Position numbers and translations under genes: made by a program
From: Armatimonadota bacterium
Lineage (GTDB): Bacteria; Armatimonadota; Fimbriimonadia; Fimbriimonadales; Fimbriimonadaceae
Direction of reading: 5' to 3'
DNA: 64,000 nucleotides
Assembly (NCBI GenBank): GCA_027451905.1
Contig: DAIDHV010000003.1
Coordinates: 372,001-436,000, forward strand
Notes under the pieces: model-generated
Seen by the model: only the letters and a program-made list of their open reading frames with translations
Databases searched by the model: none
Told to the model about the DNA's origin: nothing
Shown: positions 35,343-43,892 of the stretch, one piece after another
Numbering within the stretch: the first letter of the stretch is position 1
How the letters are laid out: each line of letters begins with the position of its first letter

Positions 35343-35378
35343 TGACCATATTATAAAGCATAATTCTGTTGCTTACAA
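35343..35378 (-). promoter_or_regulatory. Sigma-70-type promoter for the small lipoprotein
   Basis: On the minus strand TTGTAA (35378-35373) and a perfect TATAAT (35355-35350) are separated by 17 bases. Transcription would start near 35343, leaving a leader of about 85 bases before the ATG at 35257. This is the best promoter match in the window. Confidence 0.7.
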
Positions 35379-35699
35379 CCGGCCCTGATTTACTGACGTT
35401 GAAAGTTCCCAGTTTGAAGCAGATAAATGACGAAACTTGAGTTTGGAGCCTTCCTCGTTTCAATCACTTGAGGGTTTCTAGTATTGGATTGACCATTTTG
35501 ATGTCGATTCTGGTAAATTGTAACTTCAGTGGAATCGAGCGCACATTCATCCGTTATTCGCGTTCAGAAAATCCGTTCCCAGCGTATTTAGGGGGACGGC
35601 TTAGAGAAGCTATTCTCCACATCTTGTGGCTTCCGTCCTCCTCAATTTCTTAATTTCTTAAGATTCTTAAGACCTTTTTGAGCCAATCATTGACAAACA
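35379..35699. other. Intergenic region upstream of argDF
   Basis: About 320 bases without a convincing gene. It holds three TTCTTAA repeats (35647, 35655, 35664) just upstream of argDF and a TTGACA at 35690 too close to the start codon to be an ordinary -35 for it. A 61-codon open frame at 35468 has no ribosome site or recognisable product and I do not call it. Confidence 0.5.
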
Positions 35700-37808
35700 A
35701 TGCTGAAATTTGACGATATAAAATACCTCGACGACACGTTCGTGATGGGAACGTACAAACGAAATCCGGTTCTTTTTGTGCAGGGAGCGGGCTGCACGTT
35801 ATGGGATAACCGCGGCAATGAGTATCTAGACCTTGTTGCCGGAATTGCGGTCAACCTTCTTGGACATTGCCATCCGGCGGTGGTCAGTGCGATCACCAGA
35901 CAAGCTCAACAGCTCATCCATACCAGCAACCTTTACTTAACTGCGCCGCAAGCCAAATTGGCGGAAAGGCTTTGCAAAATCAGCGGAATGGACAAAGCGT
36001 GGTTTGGTAACTGTGGTGCCACCGCCAACGAAACCGCCCTCAAAATTGCCAAAAAGAACGGGCTCAAGAAACGCCCCGATGGGGATTATGAAATAATTTG
36101 CCTCCATCGAGGATTCCACGGCAGAACAATGGGTGCTCTTTCTGCAACTGGGCAAAGAAAGTATCAGCGCCCATTTGAGCCTTTGGTGCCTGGGTTTGTC
36201 CATGTGACTCCGAATGACGCCACGGAACTACGAGAGAAGGTTTCTCACAAAACGGCGGCAATTTTATTGGAACCTGTGATGGGCGAGGGGGGGATTTTGG
36301 TGTTAGAAAGGGCCTACTTAGAAGAGGCCAAAAGGCTCTGCCAAGAAGTTGGCGCGCTATTGATGTTTGATGAAGTTCAGTGTGGATTGGGCAGAACCGG
36401 TCATTGGTTCGCCTTTCAGCACAGTCAAGTCACTCCAGACGTTTTGATTCTGGCTAAGGGGCTAGGCGGCGGCGTTCCGATTGGGGCTGTTCTTGCCAAG
36501 GGGCCCGCTGCAGAAGTGCTAGAGGCTGGAGACCATGGATGTACTTTTGGCGGAAATCCTTTGTCTTGTGCGGCAGCGGTTGCAGTACTAGACACAATCC
36601 AGCACCAAAAGCTTGCCCAAAACGCAGCGAAGGTGGGGAGCTTTATCCAAAATGAGGTCAAAGGGTGGTCTCAAAAAGTTGAAGAAGTCGCCGGAATCGG
36701 ATTGATGATCGGCATCAAATTAAAGGAACCAGTTGCCAGAGAGATCGTTTCACGGGCGCTTGAAAAACGGCTATTGGTCAACGCCACTGACGAATTTACT
36801 TTGCGGCTCGTACCCCCGCTGATATTAACCGAGGCCCAAGCCAACGCGGCATTGAGCATTTTGGCAGAGCTTCTGGAAGTTGAGAGGAAGCCAGTCCCGC
36901 TTATTGCTACCAAGCCGCCAAGAAGGCTTACTGACATCCTTGCCATTGACGATTATTCTGATGATGAATTGCAGAAGACCCTGAATTTAGCAGCGGAACT
37001 CAAAATCCAAAGAAAGGAAGCTCCCGCTTTTATTCCTCAAGTCGAAAACCGTTCGGTGGCTTTGGTATTCGAGAAGCCATCTTTAAGGACTCGAGTCTCA
37101 TTTGAGGCGGCAATCCAAGAACTCGGTGGCCACCCGGTTTATCTAAGCAGAGCAGACATCGGCATGGGTAGTCGAGAATCAGTCAAGGATGTGGCTGGCA
37201 ATCTGAGCGGCTGGGTCTCTGCCATTGTGGCACGGCTCTATTGGCACAAGCACCTTTTGGAACTTGCCGACAATGCAACCGTGCCCGTAGTCAACGCATT
37301 AACGGAGTTGGAGCATCCTTGCCAAGCGATGGCAGATTTATTGACGATCCAAGAAGAATTTGGACAAGAAAAAGTTAAGATCACCTATGTTGGAGATGGA
37401 AACAATGTGTCTCGATCGCTCGCCAAAGCCGCAACCCGCTTAGGCTATCCGGTTACGATTTGTGGGCCGGAGAACTTCCGACTTGAGGAGATGGCTGGCC
37501 TTAGCCAAACATCGTCTTTGGAGGAGGGTTTAGCGGGGGCCAAGGTGGTCTACACTGATGTTTGGATTTCTATGGGTGATGAGCACGAACAAGAGCATCG
37601 CCTTAAGGTTTTTGAGCCTTATCAGGTCAACAGTAGAGTTATGGCAATGGCAGATTCCAATGCCATCTTCATGCACTGCCTGCCGGCTCACCGAGGCTAC
37701 GAAGTGACGGATGATGTTATCGATTCTCACCATAGCCGGGTGTATCCGCAGGCAGAAAATAGGCTGCATGCTCAAAAGGCGATGCTTAAGTTTCTTTTGG
37801 ATTGGTAG
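35700..37808 (+). CDS. argDF: Fused acetylornithine aminotransferase / ornithine carbamoyltransferase (ArgD-ArgF)
   Basis: 702 residues in one uninterrupted frame. Residues 1-395 are a class III aminotransferase of ArgD type: GNCGATANETALKIA, HRGFHGRTMGALSATG, FDEVQCGLGRTG and the PLP lysine Lys253 in ILAKGLGGGVPIGA. After a short linker (about 396-408), residues 409-702 are ornithine carbamoyltransferase: SLRTR (461-465) for carbamoyl phosphate, HPCQ (539-542), SMG (624-626) for ornithine and HCLPAHRG (659-666). The SMG loop argues for ornithine rather than N-acetylornithine as acceptor. The enzymes are the 4th and 6th steps of arginine synthesis; deacetylation by ArgJ or ArgE, absent here, lies between. 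ATG 35700 lacks a clear ribosome site; an internal start near 35745 is possible. Confidence 0.93.
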   Translation: MLKFDDIKYLDDTFVMGTYKRNPVLFVQGAGCTLWDNRGNEYLDLVAGIAVNLLGHCHPAVVSAITRQAQQLIHTSNLYLTAPQAKLAERLCKISGMDKAWFGNCGATANETALKIAKKNGLKKRPDGDYEIICLHRGFHGRTMGALSATGQRKYQRPFEPLVPGFVHVTPNDATELREKVSHKTAAILLEPVMGEGGILVLERAYLEEAKRLCQEVGALLMFDEVQCGLGRTGHWFAFQHSQVTPDVLILAKGLGGGVPIGAVLAKGPAAEVLEAGDHGCTFGGNPLSCAAAVAVLDTIQHQKLAQNAAKVGSFIQNEVKGWSQKVEEVAGIGLMIGIKLKEPVAREIVSRALEKRLLVNATDEFTLRLVPPLILTEAQANAALSILAELLEVERKPVPLIATKPPRRLTDILAIDDYSDDELQKTLNLAAELKIQRKEAPAFIPQVENRSVALVFEKPSLRTRVSFEAAIQELGGHPVYLSRADIGMGSRESVKDVAGNLSGWVSAIVARLYWHKHLLELADNATVPVVNALTELEHPCQAMADLLTIQEEFGQEKVKITYVGDGNNVSRSLAKAATRLGYPVTICGPENFRLEEMAGLSQTSSLEEGLAGAKVVYTDVWISMGDEHEQEHRLKVFEPYQVNSRVMAMADSNAIFMHCLPAHRGYEVTDDVIDSHHSRVYPQAENRLHAQKAMLKFLLDW

Positions 37809-37883
37809 TTTGTTGCCAGCAGCCTTCAACATTCCTAGCGGGCAGAGCCTAAATATTTTGCCGTACCTGCCAAAAATACGGAT

Positions 37884-38219
37884 ATGGATAATTTGGCCGT
37901 TTCAACGGAGAAATGGCTGCAAGACAGTTCAAGCGCCTTGGCAATTGTTAATGTGCCAAGGCAAAAGCCTCTTGGTCGCAGCACATTAAAGACCATCGAA
38001 TCGTTCTTGCTAAGTCAAGAAGATGTCACCGATGCCTCGGTTTGGGAGCGTTGTGGTGCAGTTTATGCCCATGTATCGGTGTATGAATCTAGCTTGTGGG
38101 ACGAAGCTTCTCTTAAGCTGAAATGCTTAAAATCCCTTGGCATTCAGATGACTCCTTCAGCAATTTATATGGTGATTGATGGGACTCGCGGTAATGAACC
38201 TTGCCGCCTTGCCGCATAA
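37884..38219 (+). CDS. Small protein of unknown function
   Basis: 111 residues from ATG 37884, 75 bases after argDF in the same direction. No signal peptide or motif I recognise. It has three cysteines and a mixed alpha/beta look (ASLKLKCLKSLGIQMTPSAI). The frame is long for chance in this context and the spacing suits co-transcription with argDF, but I cannot assign a role. Confidence 0.5.
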   Translation: MDNLAVSTEKWLQDSSSALAIVNVPRQKPLGRSTLKTIESFLLSQEDVTDASVWERCGAVYAHVSVYESSLWDEASLKLKCLKSLGIQMTPSAIYMVIDGTRGNEPCRLAA

Positions 38220-38248
38220 GGCTAGCTCATTCCAAGTCAAGTTAAGCA

Positions 38249-38277
38249 TGTAACCTTCATCGTAGGTTACAATTTTG
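38249..38277 (+). terminator. Weak hairpin terminator after the 37884 gene
   Basis: TGTAACCT (38249-38256) pairs with AGGTTACA (38264-38271), 8 bp with a 7-base loop, followed by ATTTTGG. The T run is short, so termination may be partial. Confidence 0.4.
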
Positions 38278-38323
38278 GTGCAAGAACTGGCACCTTAACG
38301 GTTCTTCGTTCGTCCTAAGAATT

Positions 38324-39340
38324 ATGCTCCCTGCCCTTTTCATTTCTACTTTATTCCCAATAAACTCAATAAACTCAATCCAGAGCGGGCAAGCCACCGA
38401 AGTGGCAGCAAAGCCGGTCAATTTTGAGCGCACTTACGTGGTTGGTGTTAAGTCTCACTACAAAGTTAACGCGTCAATCGAAAATGAAGTGCGAGAACCC
38501 GCCCAAGGGCTTCTAACGTACTTGCCAACTGAGGCTCTGATCTATTACGATTTCTACACCAAGGTCCTAAAAGTTGAGGCTGGCGATGCCACAATCCGAT
38601 ACTATCGGCCATCAGTTTTTGAAACTGACGATGACGGATCGGATTCGGGTCCGGTCACCACCAAGATTCCTCTAAACGTCATTGTTGATCTGACAATGAG
38701 CCCAATCAACGAAATGTTGGACATGAAGGAGATTGCCTCGATTAAAAAACCGAAAGGGGTGACGGTGCCAACTCCGAACAATGCCACGCTTCCCCTGTTA
38801 CACCAAGCTGGTGCGTCGATTGGTCTATTAGGGGGGCTGTTTTCACAGCTTCAACAAATTGCTGCTTTTATTGGCGGACCAGGATCTGGAATTGACCTCA
38901 AACCTGAATTGAGCTTGCTGCCAGTTTCGGTGGGATCAACTTGGGAAAAAACCGTTGGTTACGAGCCCCAAGAGATTGGAAACGGAAGTACAAAGACGGC
39001 GGTGAAACGGTTGGATGTGAAGTACACCTATATGGGGCCCGTCAAATACAAAGGCAAGAGCTTCCTTGAGATTCAAGGTTCAATCCATTTGGATTCTGAC
39101 CTTCAAAAATACTTTGAGGATCAATACCATGCCAGTGCCGAAGAGACTCACCTGAAGTCTCTTCCCATCAAGCTAGACGAAACTTTGCATTTTTACTTGG
39201 ATCCTAAAACGAAGCAAACAATTTATGGCATCGTTGATTCAACTGGCGGGGTGTCTTTTAACACAACCGACTATGATCAGCCTTTGCTTCAGATCAAGCT
39301 CAAAGGGCATTGCGATCTTAAGTTAGTTAGCAAGTCCTAG
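38324..39340 (+). CDS. Secreted protein of unknown function
   Basis: 338 residues. The N-terminus MLPALFISTLFPINSINSI is hydrophobic and could be a signal peptide, though it has no basic residue; the DNA there holds a short AATAAACTC duplication. The mature part is beta-rich: VVGVKSHYKVNASIENEV, TYLPTEALIYYDFYTKV, LKSLPIKLDETLHFYLDPKT. The general plan (a short strand describing a quantity, then WEKT, then a stored conversion of it) resembles the paralogous pair at 51174 and 52041 only loosely. No catalytic motif is visible. It precedes the HD-GYP gene by 38 bases. Confidence 0.65.
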   Translation: MLPALFISTLFPINSINSIQSGQATEVAAKPVNFERTYVVGVKSHYKVNASIENEVREPAQGLLTYLPTEALIYYDFYTKVLKVEAGDATIRYYRPSVFETDDDGSDSGPVTTKIPLNVIVDLTMSPINEMLDMKEIASIKKPKGVTVPTPNNATLPLLHQAGASIGLLGGLFSQLQQIAAFIGGPGSGIDLKPELSLLPVSVGSTWEKTVGYEPQEIGNGSTKTAVKRLDVKYTYMGPVKYKGKSFLEIQGSIHLDSDLQKYFEDQYHASAEETHLKSLPIKLDETLHFYLDPKTKQTIYGIVDSTGGVSFNTTDYDQPLLQIKLKGHCDLKLVSKS

Positions 39341-39378
39341 CCTCACGATTGCCAAAAGATATCGAGGGTGAATAGAAG

Positions 39379-40698
39379 ATGACTTTTTCAAAAGTGGACC
39401 GGGCTCTGAAAACCACACTTTTTGGGCTAGTCATCTCTGTTCTTTCAATCTATGGGTGTGTAGAAGTCACAAAATCTCACCCTGATCAGTGGCTTCTTCT
39501 TTCTGTTCTTGGCTCAATTGCGATTGCCATGGAACTGATCTCCCTAGAATCGGCAAAGGCGGGAGTTCGGTTCACATTTTCTCTGCCTTACATTGCCGCG
39601 ATTACGGTGGCAATTGGGGCAAGGCAGGGTCTGTTTATTGAGGTTCTTATGGTTACCATTGGCACTCTGTGTGCCTTTTGGTTTCAGGGATCTTTTCGGC
39701 TTTGGACTTTAGTGTGGAATCGGGCGCTTGGATTCACATCATTTTTAGCAGGTTTACTGGCCTATCATTGGTTAAAGCTTCACTTTGGAGAGACCTTACT
39801 AGCACCCGCAGAAGTCGTGGTTTTTATGCTTGCCTACGTAACGGTAGACCTGCTCGGCATGGCTTTTGTCCAAGGATTGCCCGCTCTCTCGACCCTTGCG
39901 ATTACGGTCGGGGATTCGACTTGGCTCGCGGCCTCCCTGATTGGATTTTATATTTTGATCGGAGTTTTTGCGGCAAGTTTGGTCTATGAAGGCAGTTTTT
40001 GGCTGCTGCCAATCACCGCAATTCCTGCTTTGGCCTTAAGGGCAGGGATTAGTTATCGGGTCAAAATGGTGCAAACCTACGATGATACGATCACCGCACT
40101 AGCCCTGATGCTGCAGCGTGCTCACCCGTTTACTCATGATCATGTGGATAGGGTTGCGGATACCGCAGAAAGAGTGGCAAGGGTCTTGGGTCTTTCTCGG
40201 AAACAGGCAAAGCTTGTGAGAACAGCTGCCGTCCTTCACGACATCGGAAAAATTGCGGTTGATGAAAAGATTCTTGACAAGCCATCAAAACTAACGGACG
40301 ACGAATACAAGCATGTTCAGCAGCATGCCGAAATCGGGGCTCAGATATTAGAGCCTGTGCGCGAACTCAACGAAATTTCCGAATGGGTGAGATATCACCA
40401 TGAAAGGCCAGATGGCAGGGGATATCCAGCGGGATTAACTTCGGTTGAAATTCCGCTTGAAAGCAAAATCATTGCCGTGGTGGATGCTTTTGATGCAATG
40501 ACGGGAAGCGATGATCCCAATGGAGTGCGACCGTACCGGAAACCCATGTCTTCTGAGGAAGCGCTCCGTGAGTTAAAACGCTGTGCAGGAACTCAGTTCG
40601 ACACCATTGTGGTGGAAGCGTTTTGTAAGGCTTATAAAGAAACGCGGCCCGAACTTGAAGACAGGACTTCTTTGCAAATGGAGGATGCCTTTGCCTAG
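39379..40698 (+). CDS. Membrane-bound HD-GYP domain protein, probable c-di-GMP phosphodiesterase
   Basis: 439 residues. About seven membrane segments (residues 10-225) form an N-terminal sensor-like module. The HD-GYP domain (about 235-420) has HDIGK (287-291), HAEIG (316-320) and HHERPDGRGYP (340-350), all metal-binding residues and the GYP signature intact. Such enzymes hydrolyse cyclic di-GMP (some act on cGAMP). The 3' end contains GGAGG that serves the next gene. It is followed by a degenerate HD-GYP relative and a glycosyltransferase, suggesting control of surface polysaccharide. Confidence 0.9.
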   Translation: MTFSKVDRALKTTLFGLVISVLSIYGCVEVTKSHPDQWLLLSVLGSIAIAMELISLESAKAGVRFTFSLPYIAAITVAIGARQGLFIEVLMVTIGTLCAFWFQGSFRLWTLVWNRALGFTSFLAGLLAYHWLKLHFGETLLAPAEVVVFMLAYVTVDLLGMAFVQGLPALSTLAITVGDSTWLAASLIGFYILIGVFAASLVYEGSFWLLPITAIPALALRAGISYRVKMVQTYDDTITALALMLQRAHPFTHDHVDRVADTAERVARVLGLSRKQAKLVRTAAVLHDIGKIAVDEKILDKPSKLTDDEYKHVQQHAEIGAQILEPVRELNEISEWVRYHHERPDGRGYPAGLTSVEIPLESKIIAVVDAFDAMTGSDDPNGVRPYRKPMSSEEALRELKRCAGTQFDTIVVEAFCKAYKETRPELEDRTSLQMEDAFA

Positions 40699-41323
40699 TC
40701 TCAACGTCTCGGTTATTATTTTTGCAATGCTGGCTACCGCGTGGCTGGTGTACTATTCCCGCATCGTCTTACCAAGGGAATTTGAAGAGAAATGCCGACA
40801 GTCGATGGCAACCTTTAGCGCCGCCATTGAGAAAAGATCACCCTTGCACAAGGGTATTGCCAAACGAGTTTCCCGGATTAGCCGCGCGATAGGCAGCCAT
40901 CGGGGACTTCCTACCGTCGCTTTAATCGAGTTAGAGTTAGCGGCTCACCTAAGAGGGATCGGTTTATGCGGTCTGCCTTACGAAATGCTGAATATGGACA
41001 ATCCCAACAAATGGACGGCTTCGCAGATTAGGGCTTATAAAAAACATCCAGAACTAAGCGCGGGCATGGTGAGGCTGATTCCGGCTCTGCAGCATCTTGG
41101 TGACGTTATCAGCATGGATGCCAACAAACTGCCCTTGGTAACACTGGAATCTCGAGAGATACTAGATCTCACCCATGAGTACATCTGGACAGAGCGGTGG
41201 GAAGGTACAAAAAAGGCAAGAGAAGTCTTGAACCTGCGTCTATCAGAATTACGGGACCCTCAAATTGGTAGGGATCTCCTCGATGCTCTTCAACACTCAT
41301 CTCGAGAAGCATCCCGTGTTTGA
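40685..41323 (+). CDS. Membrane-anchored degenerate HD-GYP-like protein
   Basis: About 212 residues. One membrane segment near the N-terminus (SVIIFAMLATAWLVYY) precedes a helical domain (about 45-165) that follows the HD-GYP order: KGIAKRVSRISRAIGS for the first helix, AAHLRGIGLCGLPYEML where active proteins have VLHDIGKIAVDEKIL, and KKHPELSAGMVRLIPALQ for the QQHAEIGAQIL helix. The HD pair is replaced (RG), and HHE...GYP is absent, so no catalysis is expected. ATG 40685 or TTG 40691 starts it, overlapping the stop of the active HD-GYP gene, so it is coupled. It may be a regulatory partner; that is inference. Confidence 0.7.
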   Translation: MPLPSLNVSVIIFAMLATAWLVYYSRIVLPREFEEKCRQSMATFSAAIEKRSPLHKGIAKRVSRISRAIGSHRGLPTVALIELELAAHLRGIGLCGLPYEMLNMDNPNKWTASQIRAYKKHPELSAGMVRLIPALQHLGDVISMDANKLPLVTLESREILDLTHEYIWTERWEGTKKAREVLNLRLSELRDPQIGRDLLDALQHSSREASRV

Positions 41324-42980
41324 CTTAAAAGCACTTAATCGATCATCCACCAAGTGGGCGATCTCCTTATTCGTTTTGGCGTTATTGATCCGGCTGGTTG
41401 GAATCCAATGGGGGCTTGCCAATAACCTGCACAACCAAACTTACCATCCCGATGAAGAGGTGAATTGGAGATATTCCCAAGAAATTAATATTGCTCACCT
41501 AAAACTGACCCCTGGATTCTACGGATATGGGACCTTATACTTCACATTACTCAACGTAGCCAGCGATGCTACCGCCGCCTACGGCGGGGCACCAAAATCC
41601 GCGGAAGACTGGCAATACATCTCCCGCTGCGAATTGGCTGGACGGGTACTGTCGGCCATCTTTGGTGCAGGATTGGTGGTTTGCGCTTTTGCGATTGCGT
41701 ATCGAATTTCAAACCTCTTGGGGGGGATTGTGGCCGGTCTTTCGGTTGCGGTGTCGCCCGGTCTGGTTGTGCACTCCCGATTTGCAACCGTGGACATGTT
41801 TGCTGCCTTTTTGATCGGGGTTAGCCTTGTTGTTGCCTTGCAGCTACTTGAAGAACGGGATTGGACGGATAAAGACCTCCTGAAAGTCTGTCTTTGGAGC
41901 GGGGCTTTTGCAGGATTAAGCGCGGGTACAAAATACACGGGAATCTTGGCAGTACTGGCTCCGATAGTTTTGCTGTTTCTGCTTCATAAAAAGTTGGCAG
42001 TCAAGGGCACTTTGGCGGTGATCCTTTCCTCCATTGTGTTCTTTGTGATCGCAACTCCAGGATGTCTTTTAGACACCCACCGGTTCTTGTCAGATGTCTT
42101 ATTTGAGATGCGCCATACATCAACTGGCCATGGATTAGTCTTTACCGGCACTTCAAGTGGGTTCTTGTATCAGATTAGCAATTTGTGCTTAGGAGTTGGC
42201 ACACTAACCGTGCTTTTTGGTTACGGATTTTTAATCTATAGGGCGTTTCGCAAACAGTATTGGGCGATTGCCATTCTTGCTTTTGTTTTACCAACCTATT
42301 TACTGATTGGCAAAGCTCAGGTGAAGTTTTATCGGTACTCGATTCCCCTCGCTTTGCCGGCTTCGGTTGCCTTAGGAGTTGCCCTAGGAGAATCGGATCG
42401 GCAAACTTGGAAGGGTAAATTAATGGCTGCGTTTGCCGCGATCGCAATTGTTGGTCTTGATGGAGGCGGTCTCAGGGGAACCGTAACATTTACCTCGGCA
42501 ATGGTATCTCCCGACCCAAGAGACTTGGCGGCTGAGTACCTTAAATCGGTCTCGAGCCCAACAACCACAGTAGGCTTTGTCAGCGATCCATGGTTTTGGA
42601 GCCCGCCTTTGTTCCCCAATACCGGTCTTGTAAGGATGATTCCATTTGAAGTGAGAGATAAGTTTAGAGCGCAAGCTACCGATCCTCAAGTGCTGCAGTA
42701 CATCCCTCCAAACCCTAATGATCGAATTCAATGGGATACAAGATTGATCACGGAATTAAAGCCTCAGTACATTACCTACTCCGATTTTGAATCCCTTGAT
42801 GACCAAAGATTGGTAGAAGAAGGCAATCCGTCCCAGAGCCTAGAGGTGGGCAACTATGAGGATTTCATGACCCTCCTCAAGCAAAAATACCACCTCATCA
42901 AGGTATTTGGATACGACACAAACCTTGTTGAAGATATGCGCTACGCGATGACAACTGTGTATATATGGAAGCGAACCTAA
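41283..42980 (+). CDS. GT39-like (ArnT/PMT-type) membrane glycosyltransferase
   Basis: About 565 residues with some ten hydrophobic segments. The first external loop carries YHPDEEVNW, the acidic motif typical of GT-C fold enzymes of the PMT/ArnT type that use polyprenyl-phosphate sugars. A small soluble C-terminal domain follows (about 420-560). It overlaps the degenerate HD-GYP gene: ATG 41283 with GGGA eight bases upstream is preferred; GTG 41316 with GAGAAG upstream is also plausible, giving 11 fewer residues. It probably glycosylates a protein or surface lipid. Acceptor and sugar are unknown. Confidence 0.75.
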   Translation: MLFNTHLEKHPVFDLKALNRSSTKWAISLFVLALLIRLVGIQWGLANNLHNQTYHPDEEVNWRYSQEINIAHLKLTPGFYGYGTLYFTLLNVASDATAAYGGAPKSAEDWQYISRCELAGRVLSAIFGAGLVVCAFAIAYRISNLLGGIVAGLSVAVSPGLVVHSRFATVDMFAAFLIGVSLVVALQLLEERDWTDKDLLKVCLWSGAFAGLSAGTKYTGILAVLAPIVLLFLLHKKLAVKGTLAVILSSIVFFVIATPGCLLDTHRFLSDVLFEMRHTSTGHGLVFTGTSSGFLYQISNLCLGVGTLTVLFGYGFLIYRAFRKQYWAIAILAFVLPTYLLIGKAQVKFYRYSIPLALPASVALGVALGESDRQTWKGKLMAAFAAIAIVGLDGGGLRGTVTFTSAMVSPDPRDLAAEYLKSVSSPTTTVGFVSDPWFWSPPLFPNTGLVRMIPFEVRDKFRAQATDPQVLQYIPPNPNDRIQWDTRLITELKPQYITYSDFESLDDQRLVEEGNPSQSLEVGNYEDFMTLLKQKYHLIKVFGYDTNLVEDMRYAMTTVYIWKRT

Positions 42981-43879
42981 CTTCCTTAACCGAGCCGATT
43001 CTTGATTTTTTAGATGCGTTACGGGCAGAAAAAGGTGCTAGTCCCCATACAATTGCTGCCTATAGGCTTGACCTTGATCGGATGTTGGAAGTGCTGCGAG
43101 AAAGTGGTTTGGAAAGTTGGCAACAGCTGTCTGCCTTGCACTTGATGCAGTTGGAAACTCATGGAGCAGAGAAGGAGTCTCCAGCAACCCATCGGCGACG
43201 TCTGGCTGCGCTTCGATCCTTTCTGAAGTACCTTAAACGGCACAATCTTGGGCCCAGCTGCGCCTTGCCAAAATCGAACCTAAAAAGGAGTGCTCATCTT
43301 TTGCCAAAGTGGCTACCTAGGCAAGATCTTAACGCCCTGTTAGAATCGGTTGCAGAGCTTGATGCCAAAGGTCTGAGGGATAGGGCCCTTCTTGAGCTTA
43401 TTTATGGCTGCGGGCTCCGCGTTAGCGAAGCGACGGAAATGGAGCTGGACTGGTACATTTCTTCCTCCCACGTCCTAAGGGTGCTTGGCAAAAGAAGCAA
43501 AACAAGGCTTATTCCGATCCCAAAGGAAACCGAAGTTTGGCTCTTGCGATACCTTGAAGCGGCACGCCCTAAACTTGCGTCAGCTAGTGGCCAGGGTAAA
43601 GCGGTTTGGATGTTTTTGAACGATCACGGTCGTCAATTGCAGCGTCAAAATGTATACAAAGTTGTTCAGAATGCAGCGGAGCGGGCGGGGATCCGAACGC
43701 CGGTTTCACCTCATACTTTGCGCCACAGCTATGCCATTCACCTACTTGAAGGAGGGGCAGACTTACGCGTAGTTCAAGAGCTGCTGGGACACGAGTCACT
43801 AGAGACCACCCAAATCTACACTCAGTTGGAGACGGCAAGAGTGAAAGCCGAGTACTTAAAACGGCATCCTAGAGCTTAG
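42965..43879 (+). CDS. xerC: Tyrosine recombinase XerC/XerD
   Basis: 304 residues, the normal Xer length. A SAM-like core-binding domain (1-95) precedes the catalytic domain with Arg152 (CGLRVSE), Lys175, HTLRH (250-254), His276 (LLGHESLETT) and nucleophile Tyr285. It resolves chromosome dimers at dif. Size, context and lack of phage genes argue for the housekeeping enzyme rather than an integrase; XerC versus XerD cannot be settled. The ATG at 42965 overlaps the upstream gene by 16 bases. Confidence 0.85.
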   Translation: MEANLTSLTEPILDFLDALRAEKGASPHTIAAYRLDLDRMLEVLRESGLESWQQLSALHLMQLETHGAEKESPATHRRRLAALRSFLKYLKRHNLGPSCALPKSNLKRSAHLLPKWLPRQDLNALLESVAELDAKGLRDRALLELIYGCGLRVSEATEMELDWYISSSHVLRVLGKRSKTRLIPIPKETEVWLLRYLEAARPKLASASGQGKAVWMFLNDHGRQLQRQNVYKVVQNAAERAGIRTPVSPHTLRHSYAIHLLEGGADLRVVQELLGHESLETTQIYTQLETARVKAEYLKRHPRA

Positions 43880-43892
43880 AATTTCCAATTAG

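Noticed and set aside
35468-35653. 61-codon open frame upstream of argDF
   Set aside because: No ribosome site, no recognisable product and no sign of export or a domain.
42965-43879. Xer recombinase as phage or transposon integrase
   Set aside because: Size and housekeeping context, with no attachment site, phage gene or tRNA nearby, favour XerC/XerD.
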